In this document: positions 1-8,030 of the stretch, piece by piece
Position numbering within the stretch: position 1 is the stretch's first letter
Layout of the letters: every line of letters starts with the position of its first letter
Origin: Lysinibacillus sp. ZYM-1
GTDB taxonomy: Bacteria > Bacillota > Bacilli > Bacillales_A > Planococcaceae
DNA: 64,000 nucleotides
Assembly (NCBI RefSeq): GCF_001308875.1
Contig: NZ_KQ465110.1
Span: forward strand, 1-64,000
Direction of reading: 5' to 3'
The notes under the pieces: model-generated
The model's input: the letters and a program-made list of their open reading frames with translations, nothing else
Databases searched by the model: none
What the model was told of the DNA's origin: nothing
Position numbers and translations under genes: made by a program

Positions 1-38
1 CAGCGTTCGTCCTGAGCCAGGATCAAACTCTCCATAAA
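1..38 (-). rRNA. rrs: 16S ribosomal RNA, 5' end only
   Basis: Read on the minus strand, the first bases give the universal 16S start, with GAGTTTGATCCTGGCTCAG followed by GACGAACGCTG. The mature 5' end is placed near 38 by comparison with the usual TTTAT-GGAGAG start of Bacillales 16S. The rest of the gene lies beyond the left edge of the window, so this is an rrn operon transcribed leftward. Confidence 0.96.
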
Positions 39-207
39 AGAAATTTGATTAGCTCAAATTGTTTTGCTGGCATCAATTTTGATGTCCAAAATTTTGTTTT
101 GTTCACTAGCAAGGCTAGCTACTAAAAACTATATTGATTACGTTTTGCTTGTTCAGTTTTCAAGGTTCATGTTTTTTATTTCACTGTCACCTCTTGGCGA
201 CTTATAC

Positions 208-237
208 ATAATAACATCGATTATTCATGAAAGTCAA
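208..237 (-). promoter_or_regulatory. rRNA operon promoter (sigma-A type)
   Basis: On the minus strand, TTGACT (232-237) and TATTAT (208-213) are separated by 18 bases, about 170 bases upstream of the 16S start. The transcribed leader between them and 16S contains the CTTGAAAACTGAACAAG block typical of Bacillus rRNA leaders (about 145-170). A second, more distal promoter may exist but was not clear. Confidence 0.7.
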
Positions 238-305
238 CACTAAATCATAAGTTTTTTTAAAGAGACTCATTTTTTATTTAAAATCTTAGAAACGAGGTTG
301 TTATT

Positions 306-962
306 ATGATCCGCAAAACGTTGATTTCACTGCTGTTAATCGGAACACTCTTTGTTTTTCTAAAGCCTATAAATTCTACGATGATTTCTGTATTTAATAT
401 TGCTAATGCACCAGTTGTAGTTACGAAAGGACATTACGGCACATCTCTTATTGTTGAGATTTCATTCTCTGATGAGTCTCTAATGGATTGGCTTAAAACG
501 GTGAAAGAACCTTACCCGCTTCTTCTTTTAGATACGGATTGGATTAAGCGTTCACCAGAACATATAAAAATCATTCAAGAACGAAGATTGCCTACAGGAC
601 TACTTGGCCCAGAAGACTCCATAGAAAAACCTGTTAACATTGATCTTGTACAAAAGGATATTGATATCTATGAAAAATATTTGAAAGAAAAGCCACTTTG
701 GTTTGCTACTCGGAATCACCAGTATTCACAAGACTTACAAAAATCTTTGTTTCAACAGCAAATGAATATGCTATCTCCTTCCCTTATTTGGCAGGGTGAG
801 AAATCGCCTAAACTTCAAAAGGGCGACTTTGTTTTTACTCCATTACGCCAGGATAGTTCATTTACTTTTAAAGAACTTAATGCTTTGATACAGCAGAATA
901 AGTTTATGTCAATTGAAGAGAATATATTTGGCTATAAAGTGCAAACTAAAAAATCACCATAA
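306..962 (+). CDS. Membrane-anchored degenerate polysaccharide deacetylase-like protein
   Basis: This 218-residue protein has an N-terminal hydrophobic segment (residues 5-20), so it is probably anchored or exported. The body loosely follows the NodB (polysaccharide deacetylase) fold order: a segment like PELVKxIxEEGHEIGNHG appears as PEHIKIIQERRLPTGLLG (about 83-100), and later a GDFVFTPL segment resembles the GDIILLH strand. The catalytic Asp-Asp and the His-x3-His metal ligands are absent, so enzyme activity is unlikely. It diverges from the rRNA operon and converges on kbaA. In Bacillus subtilis the deacetylase gene pdaB sits between kbaA and rrn, so this may be a decayed positional counterpart. 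The family assignment is inference. A modest Shine-Dalgarno (GAGG) precedes the ATG. Confidence 0.55.
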   Translation: MIRKTLISLLLIGTLFVFLKPINSTMISVFNIANAPVVVTKGHYGTSLIVEISFSDESLMDWLKTVKEPYPLLLLDTDWIKRSPEHIKIIQERRLPTGLLGPEDSIEKPVNIDLVQKDIDIYEKYLKEKPLWFATRNHQYSQDLQKSLFQQQMNMLSPSLIWQGEKSPKLQKGDFVFTPLRQDSSFTFKELNALIQQNKFMSIEENIFGYKVQTKKSP

Positions 963-990
963 AAAAATTGCCTTCATAGAGGCAATTTTT
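963..990. terminator. Bidirectional terminator between the NodB-like gene and kbaA
   Basis: AATTGCCT and AGGCAATT form an 8-bp stem around a six-base loop. It is flanked by seven A on the left and seven or more T on the right, so it can end transcripts arriving from both converging genes. Confidence 0.85.
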
Positions 991-991
991 T

Positions 992-1666
992 TTAAGCATT
1001 TTTTGCTTGTTCACGGCGTGCTTGGCGGCGTGCTTCTAATTTTTGACGGTCTTCATCAGATTTCGCATTATACTTCGGCAATACTAATAATTGATATGCA
1101 TTAACCGCCAATAACGGGAATAATAACAAAGCGACATATTCATTAATATTTTCATCACGGCCCATTAACGCAATTGTCCATTCCAATGTTGTAATGACAA
1201 TCATAAAGAACAATGCAGAAATGAATACATGTTTCTTCCCTGTTAACTTCACTTTTTGAACAGCCGTGGCAATTGCTCCAAAGATGAGGACAATTAATAA
1301 TCCAACATAGAACAACCAGCTTTGTCCATCCTTTATACCAGGTACAAAGCGGAAGAAAATAATATCAAAAATAGTAATTACAATTAATAAAAGCTGTACC
1401 CAATTCCACAATGTAAGTGTTCTAAAGATATTTACACCTACTTGATGGAGTGTTAAATAGGCGAAAAAGCCAGCCTGAGCAATAACACTCATTGTAAATC
1501 CTAAAAAGACCATCCATAAAAGTCCAGCGAAAAATTCACCCCAATGACCATTTGCTATGTATGGTTGGAAGAAATCCCAGCGAATAAATAAACTAAAAAC
1601 TCCGTTGACTACACCACCAACGAGCATTGCAAAGAAGAAAAACTTTGCCCAATTTCGTATCGTCAC
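992..1666 (-). CDS. kbaA: KinB-signalling pathway activation protein KbaA
   Basis: This 224-residue polytopic membrane protein has about six hydrophobic segments and a basic, alanine-rich C-terminal tail. It matches KbaA, which in Bacillus is needed for the sensor kinase KinB to feed the sporulation phosphorelay. The start is GTG (1664-1666) with a GGGGGAC ribosome-binding site nine bases upstream. It sits beside gerD and salA, as in other Bacillales, which supports the name. Function is transferred from the family; no catalytic motif is expected. Confidence 0.88.
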   Translation of the reverse strand: MTIRNWAKFFFFAMLVGGVVNGVFSLFIRWDFFQPYIANGHWGEFFAGLLWMVFLGFTMSVIAQAGFFAYLTLHQVGVNIFRTLTLWNWVQLLLIVITIFDIIFFRFVPGIKDGQSWLFYVGLLIVLIFGAIATAVQKVKLTGKKHVFISALFFMIVITTLEWTIALMGRDENINEYVALLLFPLLAVNAYQLLVLPKYNAKSDEDRQKLEARRQARREQAKNA

Positions 1667-1817
1667 AACTAAAAGTCCCCCAATTTCTCAATATATCTGT
1701 CCTTATTTTATCAATGCATTGTTAAAAAAGCTATTTCTCATCTTAACCAATACATAAAGTCATCAGAAATGTGAACAATAATTGAAAGAGTCTATCTATA
1801 GAAAGGACTGATTGTCG

Positions 1818-2426
1818 ATGCGAAAATTTACCTTATTACTGATTCTAATGCTTTTTCTTTCTGCCTGTTCACAAGATAAAACCTCTACTATGTCCTATGA
1901 TGAAATAAAAAAAATCATGATCGACTCTTTGCAAACAGAGGATGGTAAAAAGGCGTTACGACAGCTTTTAGAAGAGCCTAGTTTCCGTGAGCTGTTGATC
2001 TTAGAGCATGATGAAGTGAAAAAAGCTACTGAGGAAACATTACTTTCCAAAGAAGCAGAAGACTTTTGGAAGAAAACCTTTGAAGATCCAAAGTTTAAGG
2101 AAACTGTTGCAAAAAGCATGCAAAAACAGCAACAGGATATTATGAAGGACTTAATAAAAGATCCAACATTCCAAAAGGATATGGAAGCCTTTTTTGGACA
2201 GCCTGATATGCAGAAGCAGTTAGAGACTATCCTTAAATCGTCTAATATGCGAAAGCAGATGGAGGAAGTAGTAAAGGAAACAATCGAGAGCCCTCTAATG
2301 CAATCAAAATGGCAGGAACTTATTAAAAAGAGTGGCGAAACAAGTTCATCTGGAAGTGGCGATAAGAAAGAAGCAAGTGGCGAAAGTGGTAGCGGAACGG
2401 ATAAGGAGAAAAAAGGCACTGAATAA
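1818..2426 (+). CDS. gerD: Spore germination lipoprotein GerD
   Basis: This 202-residue lipoprotein has a signal peptide ending in the lipobox LSAC (lipidated Cys17). A helical body follows, with repeated DPKF/DPTF-type segments, and then a Ser/Gly/Lys/Glu-rich low-complexity tail (about 170-202). This is GerD, the inner-membrane-associated scaffold that clusters nutrient germinant receptors in spores. A TTG six bases earlier (1812) is possible, but AAAGGA lies only four bases before it; the ATG at 1818 is ten bases away and starts a normal signal peptide. It is transcribed opposite to salA and kbaA, so it has its own promoter, presumably forespore-specific (inference). Confidence 0.9.
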   Translation: MRKFTLLLILMLFLSACSQDKTSTMSYDEIKKIMIDSLQTEDGKKALRQLLEEPSFRELLILEHDEVKKATEETLLSKEAEDFWKKTFEDPKFKETVAKSMQKQQQDIMKDLIKDPTFQKDMEAFFGQPDMQKQLETILKSSNMRKQMEEVVKETIESPLMQSKWQELIKKSGETSSSGSGDKKEASGESGSGTDKEKKGTE

Positions 2427-2440
2427 CCATGGCATTAATA

Positions 2441-2477
2441 AAAACGGATTTCCTCCAAATTGGTGGAAATCCGTTTT
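2441..2477. terminator. Bidirectional terminator between gerD and salA
   Basis: AAAACGGATTTCC pairs with GGAAATCCGTTTT around a ten-base loop. A and T runs on opposite sides serve the converging gerD and salA transcripts. Confidence 0.88.
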
Positions 2478-2480
2478 TCA

Positions 2481-3536
2481 TTAGTTATTTAATTTTTGAA
2501 TGATTTTTGTTGCGATATCTAAATATATTTGTCCTGTTGTATGTTTTTCGGCATATACAGACGGTGCAAAATCCTCATCAGTCCAATCTGGTTGCCCAAG
2601 AGGAATTTGTCCAAGTAGCTCCGTACGTAGCTCTTCTGTTAGTTTAGGACCTCCACCTTGCCCAAAGACAAACTCTTTTTCACCTGATTTAGATTCAAAC
2701 CAAGCCATGTTTTCGATTACACCTATAATTTCATGGTCGGTTTGTAGAGCCATGGCACCTGCACGAGCTGCAACAAATGCTGCTGTCGGGTGCGGTGTAG
2801 TGACAACTATTTCCTTTGATGATGGTAGCATTTGATGAATATCTAACGCCACATCACCTGTGCCAGGTGGTAAATCTAATAGTAGGTAGTCAAGCTCGCC
2901 CCACTCCACATCACGGAAGAATTGATCTAATACTTTACCTAACATCGGGCCACGCCATACGATAGGCGCATTGTTTTCCACAAAGAAGCCCATTGAAATC
3001 ACTTTTACACCAAAACGGTCTACTGGGAAAATGCGATTGTCCACTACTTTAGGCATATCCGTTACACCCATCATATCAGGCACACTAAATCCATAAATAT
3101 CTGCATCGATTAAGCCTACTTTTTTTCCTAAACGGGCTAAGGCAACTGCTAAGTTAACAGAAACTGTAGATTTACCTACTCCACCTTTACCGGAAGCAAT
3201 TGAAATAACTTGAACTGTGCTAAGTGGTGATAATATATCTTGTGCTTCTGATTCTGTTGCTGTACCACGGAAGCTTTGAAGTTTTTCTGCTGATAGCTCT
3301 TCAAAGCGAATACCAACTGTGCTAGCACCCGCTTCTTTTAACATCTCAACAATCTTCATTTGTAGTTGTAATTGTTCAGGTGTATTCAATTTAGCAATCG
3401 CAATTTTTACACTGACATGATTTTTTTCTTCTTTTATTGCTACGTTTGTAATACCATCTGTTTCTGCAAGCGATTTATGTAAAAATGGATCTTGTAGTTG
3501 TCCTAGTATTTCTCGTACTTGTTGTTCAGTAATCAC
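2481..3536 (-). CDS. salA: Mrp/ApbC-family P-loop ATPase SalA
   Basis: This 351-residue protein has an N-terminal MIP18/DUF59-like domain (1-90) and a ParA/Mrp ATPase domain with the deviant Walker A GKGGVGKST (about 117-125) and a DLPPGTGD switch region. Mrp proteins act in iron-sulfur cluster carriage; B. subtilis SalA also represses scoC to raise exoprotease expression. I prefer the GTG at 3534-3536: AAGGGGAG abuts an upstream in-frame GTG (3543-3545) with no spacing but is ten bases from this one. The protein then begins MITEQQVRE, like its homologues. The gene ends in the terminator shared with gerD. Confidence 0.9.
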   Translation of the reverse strand: MITEQQVREILGQLQDPFLHKSLAETDGITNVAIKEEKNHVSVKIAIAKLNTPEQLQLQMKIVEMLKEAGASTVGIRFEELSAEKLQSFRGTATESEAQDILSPLSTVQVISIASGKGGVGKSTVSVNLAVALARLGKKVGLIDADIYGFSVPDMMGVTDMPKVVDNRIFPVDRFGVKVISMGFFVENNAPIVWRGPMLGKVLDQFFRDVEWGELDYLLLDLPPGTGDVALDIHQMLPSSKEIVVTTPHPTAAFVAARAGAMALQTDHEIIGVIENMAWFESKSGEKEFVFGQGGGPKLTEELRTELLGQIPLGQPDWTDEDFAPSVYAEKHTTGQIYLDIATKIIQKLNN

Positions 3537-3607
3537 GACGAACACTCCCCTTATATTGTCTCAATGTTAGTATATCATAATGATTTAATTTACGTTGTGA
3601 TGTTGCT

Positions 3608-4321
3608 CTATTCAACTTTAGCTAATAGGTACTCTTCTATACCTTCAACAATAGCATCTGCCATTTTTTCTTGGTAGTTCTTATCTATTAATAACGCACG
3701 TTCTTCATCATTACTTATAAATCCAGTCTCTACTAATGCCGCAGGGACTTCTGCTTTTTTCAACAAATAAATTTGCTTAATAGACAATGCTTCTCGGTCT
3801 GTATTTTTTAAATTAGTACGAATGGCTTCTTGAATACTTTTTGCAAGTATCTCTCCATCAGCATGTCCTTCCTTATGATAAAACACCTGTGCGCCACGCC
3901 ATTTTGTTTCCGGTATAGCATTTGCATGAATGGTAATAAACACATCAGGTTTTTCTTTCTCTATAATATCCTTTCTTAAAAAGATATCTTGTTTTTTGCG
4001 CTCTCTTAACGTTCCATACTTTTCTGATGGCGCGTGCTCATCAATAACATCCCCATTTTTTGTTCTCGTCATAATGACTGTTGCGCCTTTTTTCTTTAAT
4101 TTCTTCTCCACATGCTGAGAAATTGCAAGTGTAATATCCTTTTCAATGACTTCGCCCTTTGAAGCTCCTCCATCCTCACCACCATGCCCTGCATCAATGA
4201 CAATTTTTATGCCACCAAGTGGGTCTGGTAAAAAGAAGTTACGGTCCGAAGCATTTGTTTCATATGCCACGACCACTATACTCATAAGCATAATTACTCC
4301 TAGTGCCAGCCAGCGCTTCAC
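3608..4321 (-). CDS. cwlD: Spore cortex N-acetylmuramoyl-L-alanine amidase CwlD
   Basis: This 237-residue protein has an N-terminal signal or anchor helix (1-20) followed by an Amidase_3 domain. Zinc-site motifs are visible: DAGHGGEDGG (about 43-52), a downstream Glu, the ITIHANA histidine and the terminal VETGF glutamate. CwlD removes peptide side chains from muramic acid so that PdaA can form the muramic delta-lactam of spore cortex, which germination lytic enzymes recognise. The start is GTG (4319-4321) with AAAGGG and a G-rich stretch upstream. It is followed by salA at a 71-base gap, the conserved Bacillales arrangement. Confidence 0.9.
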   Translation of the reverse strand: MKRWLALGVIMLMSIVVVAYETNASDRNFFLPDPLGGIKIVIDAGHGGEDGGASKGEVIEKDITLAISQHVEKKLKKKGATVIMTRTKNGDVIDEHAPSEKYGTLRERKKQDIFLRKDIIEKEKPDVFITIHANAIPETKWRGAQVFYHKEGHADGEILAKSIQEAIRTNLKNTDREALSIKQIYLLKKAEVPAALVETGFISNDEERALLIDKNYQEKMADAIVEGIEEYLLAKVE

Positions 4322-4387
4322 CCATATCCACCACCCTTTTAAATTAGTGTACGAAGTTAGTGGATAAACTATGCCAGAAAGAAAAAA

Positions 4388-4416
4388 AAACTCTCAAGTA
4401 TTAAACTTGAGAGTTT
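4388..4416 (-). terminator. Terminator of the DUF4822-like lipoprotein gene
   Basis: AAACTCTCAAGT pairs with ACTTGAGAGTTT around a five-base loop. On the minus strand it is followed by a run of nine T (4382-4390), so it ends the lipoprotein transcript before cwlD. Confidence 0.88.
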
Positions 4417-4451
4417 TTAATTTCTTCTATATTAAGGGAGGAAGAACAATT

Positions 4452-5432
4452 TTATTGAAGTGTGAATGCTGGTTTAAATTCACCTTTGTATGGTTCATGC
4501 TCAACAAACACAGTTATCTCATTTCCATCTTTATCTTTACCAGTTCGTTTATACGTAAACTTCTTATCATTAATTTCAGTAATTTCAAGAGCCACACCAT
4601 ATTTATTATTACCAATTGAAACGTGCGCTCGGATTTTATTGTCATGAATTACATCAAAGTAGCCATAATCTCCACGACTTTCACCTGTTTCAGGGTTAAA
4701 GAATTCATATTTATTTGTGTCTGCATCATATTTTGCTATACTAATGAAATTTGAATTAAACTCTGTTACATCATTATCGTTTTCATCTAAAACAACTGTG
4801 CCATGCCATAATGTATCTGCTAAAATTTTATCCCCATCTACATCTGTTACAATATCACCTGTAGTCGTATTTAGAGTTTTATCTGGATCTGTAAATGTAA
4901 GTTCTTGTTCTTGATAAGGGATATGCTCCACAAACACTTCTACATCGTTACCAGCAGCATCTTTCCCCATTCGTTTATAAGTGAAGATATCTTTGTTTAG
5001 TTCAGTGATTTCCACTAAGGCTTGATAGTTCTTGGACTCAGAAATTAAAATTCTTTGTTTCCCATCATTTGTGATAAAGAATGTTCCTTTATCGTCACGA
5101 CTTTTACCTGTAGCAGCGTCAAAGAATTCATAATGACCTGTCTTAGCATCATATTTAGCCAAGCCAATAAAGTTAGAGTTTTCCTTTGTTAAATCGTTGT
5201 TATCTTTATCATATACTTTTGTACCCTGCCAGTTTGTACCACTAAGAATATTAACCATTTCTTGACCTTTTGTTAGTTGCTCCTGTGCTTGGTCTTTCGC
5301 TGTATTTTCTGTAGCAGCGCTTTCTGTTTTTACTTCCTCACTATTTGTAACGTTGCCTTTCGCAGGCTCCTTATCTTGACATGCTGCAAGTAGTGCCATT
5401 GCTGCAACAGATACAATCAATAATTTTTTCAT
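4452..5432 (-). CDS. Lipoprotein with two tandem DUF4822-like domains
   Basis: This 326-residue secreted lipoprotein has the lipobox LLAAC (Cys18) and then a Ser/Thr/Glu-rich linker (20-60). Two homologous domains follow (about 65-170 and 205-320), each carrying W-x-GT-x-V, a D-x-x-ND start, SNFI-x-AKYDA, YEFF-x-x-x-TG-x-SR-x-D, an EITE-x-N strand, FTYKR-x-GKD and FVEH-x-PY. The pattern fits DUF4822, a family of unknown function, by memory of its signature. It is anchored outside the cytoplasmic membrane. A strong ribosome-binding site (GGAGGTAAG) precedes the ATG, and a terminator isolates it from cwlD, so it is monocistronic. Confidence 0.75.
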   Translation of the reverse strand: MKKLLIVSVAAMALLAACQDKEPAKGNVTNSEEVKTESAATENTAKDQAQEQLTKGQEMVNILSGTNWQGTKVYDKDNNDLTKENSNFIGLAKYDAKTGHYEFFDAATGKSRDDKGTFFITNDGKQRILISESKNYQALVEITELNKDIFTYKRMGKDAAGNDVEVFVEHIPYQEQELTFTDPDKTLNTTTGDIVTDVDGDKILADTLWHGTVVLDENDNDVTEFNSNFISIAKYDADTNKYEFFNPETGESRGDYGYFDVIHDNKIRAHVSIGNNKYGVALEITEINDKKFTYKRTGKDKDGNEITVFVEHEPYKGEFKPAFTLQ

Positions 5433-5778
5433 ATCTACTTACCTCCATTTTTTGCTTTATATTTTTCAGTTACGCCAAACCCAGCTCTTGAAGGGCTCGT
5501 TGTAGCTTTCAAAATCTATATTAAATTGAATTGTTAAACTCCCTCTAAATAATTTCTTAAAAAAGCATAAACTTATCCGAAAATATTTTTAATAATTATA
5601 AATCTGTGCAGAAATAACAATTATTATGCCAAAAAGTCTATTTAAAATTTTATAAAAATACTAAAAGGCGCGTTCTACTATATGAAAAAGCTTAGTTAAG
5701 CATATTTTTTTAATATTATTCGTGCAAGATCCTACATGTTACCATATTTTTATAACACGGAAAAAGAAGGTGGAAGAA
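5433..5778. other. AT-rich divergent intergenic region
   Basis: These 346 bases separate the leftward lipoprotein gene from the rightward ankyrin gene. They are very AT-rich and must hold both promoters, but no pair of -35/-10 boxes stood out enough to call. No open frame with a plausible ribosome-binding site was seen. The GTG at 5722, in frame with the ankyrin gene, lacks a Shine-Dalgarno sequence. Confidence 0.6.
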
Positions 5779-6387
5779 ATGAACGATCCATTGATTACTG
5801 CCGCAGCGAATGGAGAAACTGATAAAGTGCTAACACTTCTTCAAGATGGCATCAATATCAATGCCACCGATCAATTTGGCAGAACAGCTGTATTAGCGGC
5901 AACTTATAATAATCAGGTGGAGACAGTAAAGGCACTTATACAGCATGGGGCAGACATAAATATTCGAGATAATAACCTAGAAAATGTGCTCCTCCATGCA
6001 GGGGCATCTGGCTATCTAGAAATAGTGAAGCTAGCCATCGCAGCTGGTGCTGATACGAAATTGACAAACCGCTTTGGAGGAGTTGCAATTATCCCTGCAT
6101 CAGAACGTGGCTATGTAGAAGTAGTTCGCGAACTTCTTAATCATTCAGATATTAATGTCAATCACATTAATAATTTGCATTGGACAGCTTTAATAGAAGC
6201 AATAATTTTAGGTAATGGCGATGAGAAACACCAAGAAATTGTTCAACTATTAGTGGATTATGGGGCTAATTTGAATATTGCTGACAGAGATGGCGTCACG
6301 CCCTTACAGCATGCAAAAAAATTAAGTTTTCATAAAATAGAGCTGATATTAAACGAGGCAGCGTCCGAAAGCTCTAGCAATCGTTAA
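5779..6387 (+). CDS. Ankyrin repeat protein
   Basis: This 202-residue soluble protein consists almost entirely of five to six ankyrin repeats (about 33 residues each). Hallmarks are DQFGRTAVLAA, VKALIQHGADINIRD, IVKLAIAAGAD, WTALIEAI and IVQLLVDYGANLNIADRDGVTPL. Such proteins are protein-protein interaction scaffolds, and no partner can be named. The ATG at 5779 has AAGGTGG eight bases upstream, which fixes the start. It lies 14 bases before the deaminase gene on the same strand, so the two probably form a small operon running against the surrounding genes. No signal peptide is present. Confidence 0.85.
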   Translation: MNDPLITAAANGETDKVLTLLQDGININATDQFGRTAVLAATYNNQVETVKALIQHGADINIRDNNLENVLLHAGASGYLEIVKLAIAAGADTKLTNRFGGVAIIPASERGYVEVVRELLNHSDINVNHINNLHWTALIEAIILGNGDEKHQEIVQLLVDYGANLNIADRDGVTPLQHAKKLSFHKIELILNEAASESSSNR

Positions 6388-6401
6388 GAAGGAGGGTTTT
6401 G

Positions 6402-6881
6402 ATGATCCAACAAACAGACTTAAAGCATTTAGAAAGATGTATTGAGCTTGCCAAAAATGCGTTGAATGCTGGTGATGAGCCCTTTGGTTCAATACTTGTA
6501 GCTGCTAACGGTAAGGTCCTAGCAGAAGATCAAAATCATGTGTCTGGTGGTGACCATACACAGCATCCAGAATTTGCATTAGCACGCTGGGCAGCTGAAA
6601 ATAGGACTGCTGAGGAGAGAAGTACTGCAACCGTTTATACTACTGGCGAACATTGCCCTATGTGTGCAGCAGCCCATGGTTGGGTTGGCTTAGGAAGAAT
6701 CGTTTATGCTAGCTCATCCAAACAACTAGCACAATGGTTAAAAGATATGGGCGTCACTTCTACTTCACGCGTTCGTAATTTATCCATTCAAGAAGTTATA
6801 AAAGATACACCTGTTGAAGGTCCTGTTCCTGAACTAGCTGAACAGGTACATCTGCTTCATCGCCAATTTCATCGAAAATAG
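6402..6881 (+). CDS. Cytidine/guanine deaminase-family nucleoside deaminase
   Basis: This 159-residue zinc enzyme belongs to the CMP/dCMP deaminase superfamily. The zinc ligand and proton shuttle are in HPE (His55, Glu57), and the other ligands in CPMC (Cys85, Cys88). The residue before the first cysteine is His rather than the usual Pro. Substrate (guanine, cytosine or another base) cannot be told from sequence; the size and N-terminal ECIELAKNAL-like helix resemble guanine-deaminase-like small deaminases. The ATG at 6402 has AAGGAGGG six bases upstream; the preceding TTG at 6399 is too close. It is the last gene of the plus-strand pair and is followed by a terminator. Confidence 0.82.
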   Translation: MIQQTDLKHLERCIELAKNALNAGDEPFGSILVAANGKVLAEDQNHVSGGDHTQHPEFALARWAAENRTAEERSTATVYTTGEHCPMCAAAHGWVGLGRIVYASSSKQLAQWLKDMGVTSTSRVRNLSIQEVIKDTPVEGPVPELAEQVHLLHRQFHRK

Positions 6882-6887
6882 TGTCAA

Positions 6888-6921
6888 GCAATCTTTGGGC
6901 CACCTCCAAAGATTGCTTTTT
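6888..6921 (+). terminator. Terminator of the ankyrin-deaminase pair
   Basis: AGCAATCTTTGG and CCAAAGATTGCT form a perfect 12-bp stem with a six-base loop, followed by TTTTTAT on the plus strand, seven bases after the deaminase stop. Confidence 0.92.
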
Positions 6922-6945
6922 ATATTGGTTACTGAATTCATACAA

Positions 6946-6979
6946 AAAGACCCTTTCCACAAAAGTAGAAAGAGTCTTT
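6946..6979 (-). terminator. Terminator of rplM-rpsI
   Basis: On the minus strand AAAGACTCTTTC pairs with GAAAGGGTCTTT (one G-U), followed by TTTTTG. It lies just past the rpsI stop and faces the deaminase terminator. Confidence 0.9.
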
Positions 6980-6996
6980 GATAGAAAATGTTGAAA

Positions 6997-7389
6997 TTAA
7001 CGTTTTGAGAACTGAGGTGCACGACGAGCGCCGCGTAGACCTGGTTTTTTACGTTCTTTCATGCGTGAATCACGAGTAAGTAATCCAGCTGATTTTAATG
7101 CAGCACGGAAATCTGGGTCTACTTGAAGTAGAGCACGAGCGATACCGTGACGAACAGCACCAGCTTGACCAGTGTATCCACCACCGTTAACGTTTACGTG
7201 GATATCATAGCTTCCTGTAGTTTCAGTAGCTACTAATGGTTGTTTAATTACTTCGCGTAATGCAGCGAATGGTACGTATTCTTCGATTTCACGTTTATTG
7301 ATAACAATTTTACCTGTACCTGGTACTAAACGTACGCGAGCTACAGAGCTTTTACGGCGACCAGTGCCGATGTATTGAACTTGTGCCAA
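6997..7389 (-). CDS. rpsI: 30S ribosomal protein S9
   Basis: This 130-residue S9 has the family's GTGRRK start, the central [15 protein letters not shown] motif and the basic C-terminal [11 protein letters not shown] tail, which reaches the P-site tRNA. The start codon is TTG (7387-7389) with GAGGAGGAT eight bases upstream; no ATG alternative exists nearby. It follows rplM by 25 bases in the conserved L13-S9 pair and is transcribed from the rplM promoter. Confidence 0.97.
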   Translation of the reverse strand: MAQVQYIGTGRRKSSVARVRLVPGTGKIVINKREIEEYVPFAALREVIKQPLVATETTGSYDIHVNVNGGGYTGQAGAVRHGIARALLQVDPDFRAALKSAGLLTRDSRMKERKKPGLRGARRAPQFSKR

Positions 7390-7414
7390 AGTAATATCCT
7401 CCTCTTAATTTATA

Positions 7415-7852
7415 TTATCCGCGAAGCTCGTATGCTTCTGGTTTTTGTGCAGCATGTGGATGCTCTGTTCCAGTATAAACATTAAGTTTAGTGAACATTT
7501 TGCGACCTAAAGAGTTTTTAGGAAGCATTCCTTTAACTGCTAATTCAATCATTCTTGTTGGGTACTTATCTAACATTTCACCAGCAGTACGAGTTTTTAA
7601 ACCACCCGCAAATTGAGTATGGTGACGGTAAAGTTTACCCTCTAATTTGTTACCAGTTAAATGGATTTTGTCAGCGTTGATGATGATTACGTGATCACCT
7701 GTGTCAACGTTTGGTGTGAATGTTGGTTTATGTTTACCACGTAAGATTGCAGCTACTTCAGAAGCTAAACGTCCAAGAGTTTGGCCTTCTGCATCAACTA
7801 CTAACCATTTACGGTCTACTTCGTGACCTTTAGCCATGAATGTTGTACGCAT
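7415..7852 (-). CDS. rplM: 50S ribosomal protein L13
   Basis: This 145-residue L13 is full length, with the signature [27 protein letters not shown] near the C-terminus (split here as [11 protein letters not shown] and [12 protein letters not shown]). L13 is an early-assembly 23S rRNA binder. The ATG at 7850-7852 has TTAGGAGGAT upstream. A 120-base leader with its own promoter separates it from truA, and L13 commonly represses its own mRNA through such leaders. Confidence 0.97.
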   Translation of the reverse strand: MRTTFMAKGHEVDRKWLVVDAEGQTLGRLASEVAAILRGKHKPTFTPNVDTGDHVIIINADKIHLTGNKLEGKLYRHHTQFAGGLKTRTAGEMLDKYPTRMIELAVKGMLPKNSLGRKMFTKLNVYTGTEHPHAAQKPEAYELRG

Positions 7853-7861
7853 GTATATATC

Positions 7862-7952
7862 CTCCTAATCGATTCGATTACCGTTATTTTTCATTAGACT
7901 ACACTATAAGTTTCGGGGCTTATTTGTGGTGGTAATGAAAATACCATCTGTT
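7862..7952 (-). ncRNA. Candidate L13 autoregulatory leader
   Basis: The transcribed leader between the rplM promoter and its ribosome-binding site folds into small hairpins: GGTA-ttttcat-TACC, and ATAAG-ccccgaaa-CTTAT. It matches the position and general look of the Firmicute L13 ribosomal leader family. The assignment is from position and recall, not a covariance search. Confidence 0.55.
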
Positions 7953-7981
7953 ATCATATAATGAATGACTTTTAAAGTCAA
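7953..7981 (-). promoter_or_regulatory. rplM-rpsI promoter
   Basis: On the minus strand, TTGACT (7976-7981) and TATGAT (7953-7958) are separated by exactly 17 bases, about 100 bases upstream of rplM. This looks like a strong sigma-A promoter. Confidence 0.8.
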
Positions 7982-8030
7982 GTAATTTCATTAAACACCT
8001 GGTGAAGTTGTTTCGAAGTATAAAGTGACA

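Noticed and set aside
913..1104. 63-codon plus-strand frame at the kbaA end
   Set aside because: It overlaps the 3' ends of both neighbouring genes and crosses their shared terminator.
2481..3545. salA start at the GTG at 3543-3545
   Set aside because: The ribosome-binding site AAGGGGAG directly abuts this codon, whereas the GTG nine bases later has normal spacing and matches homologues.
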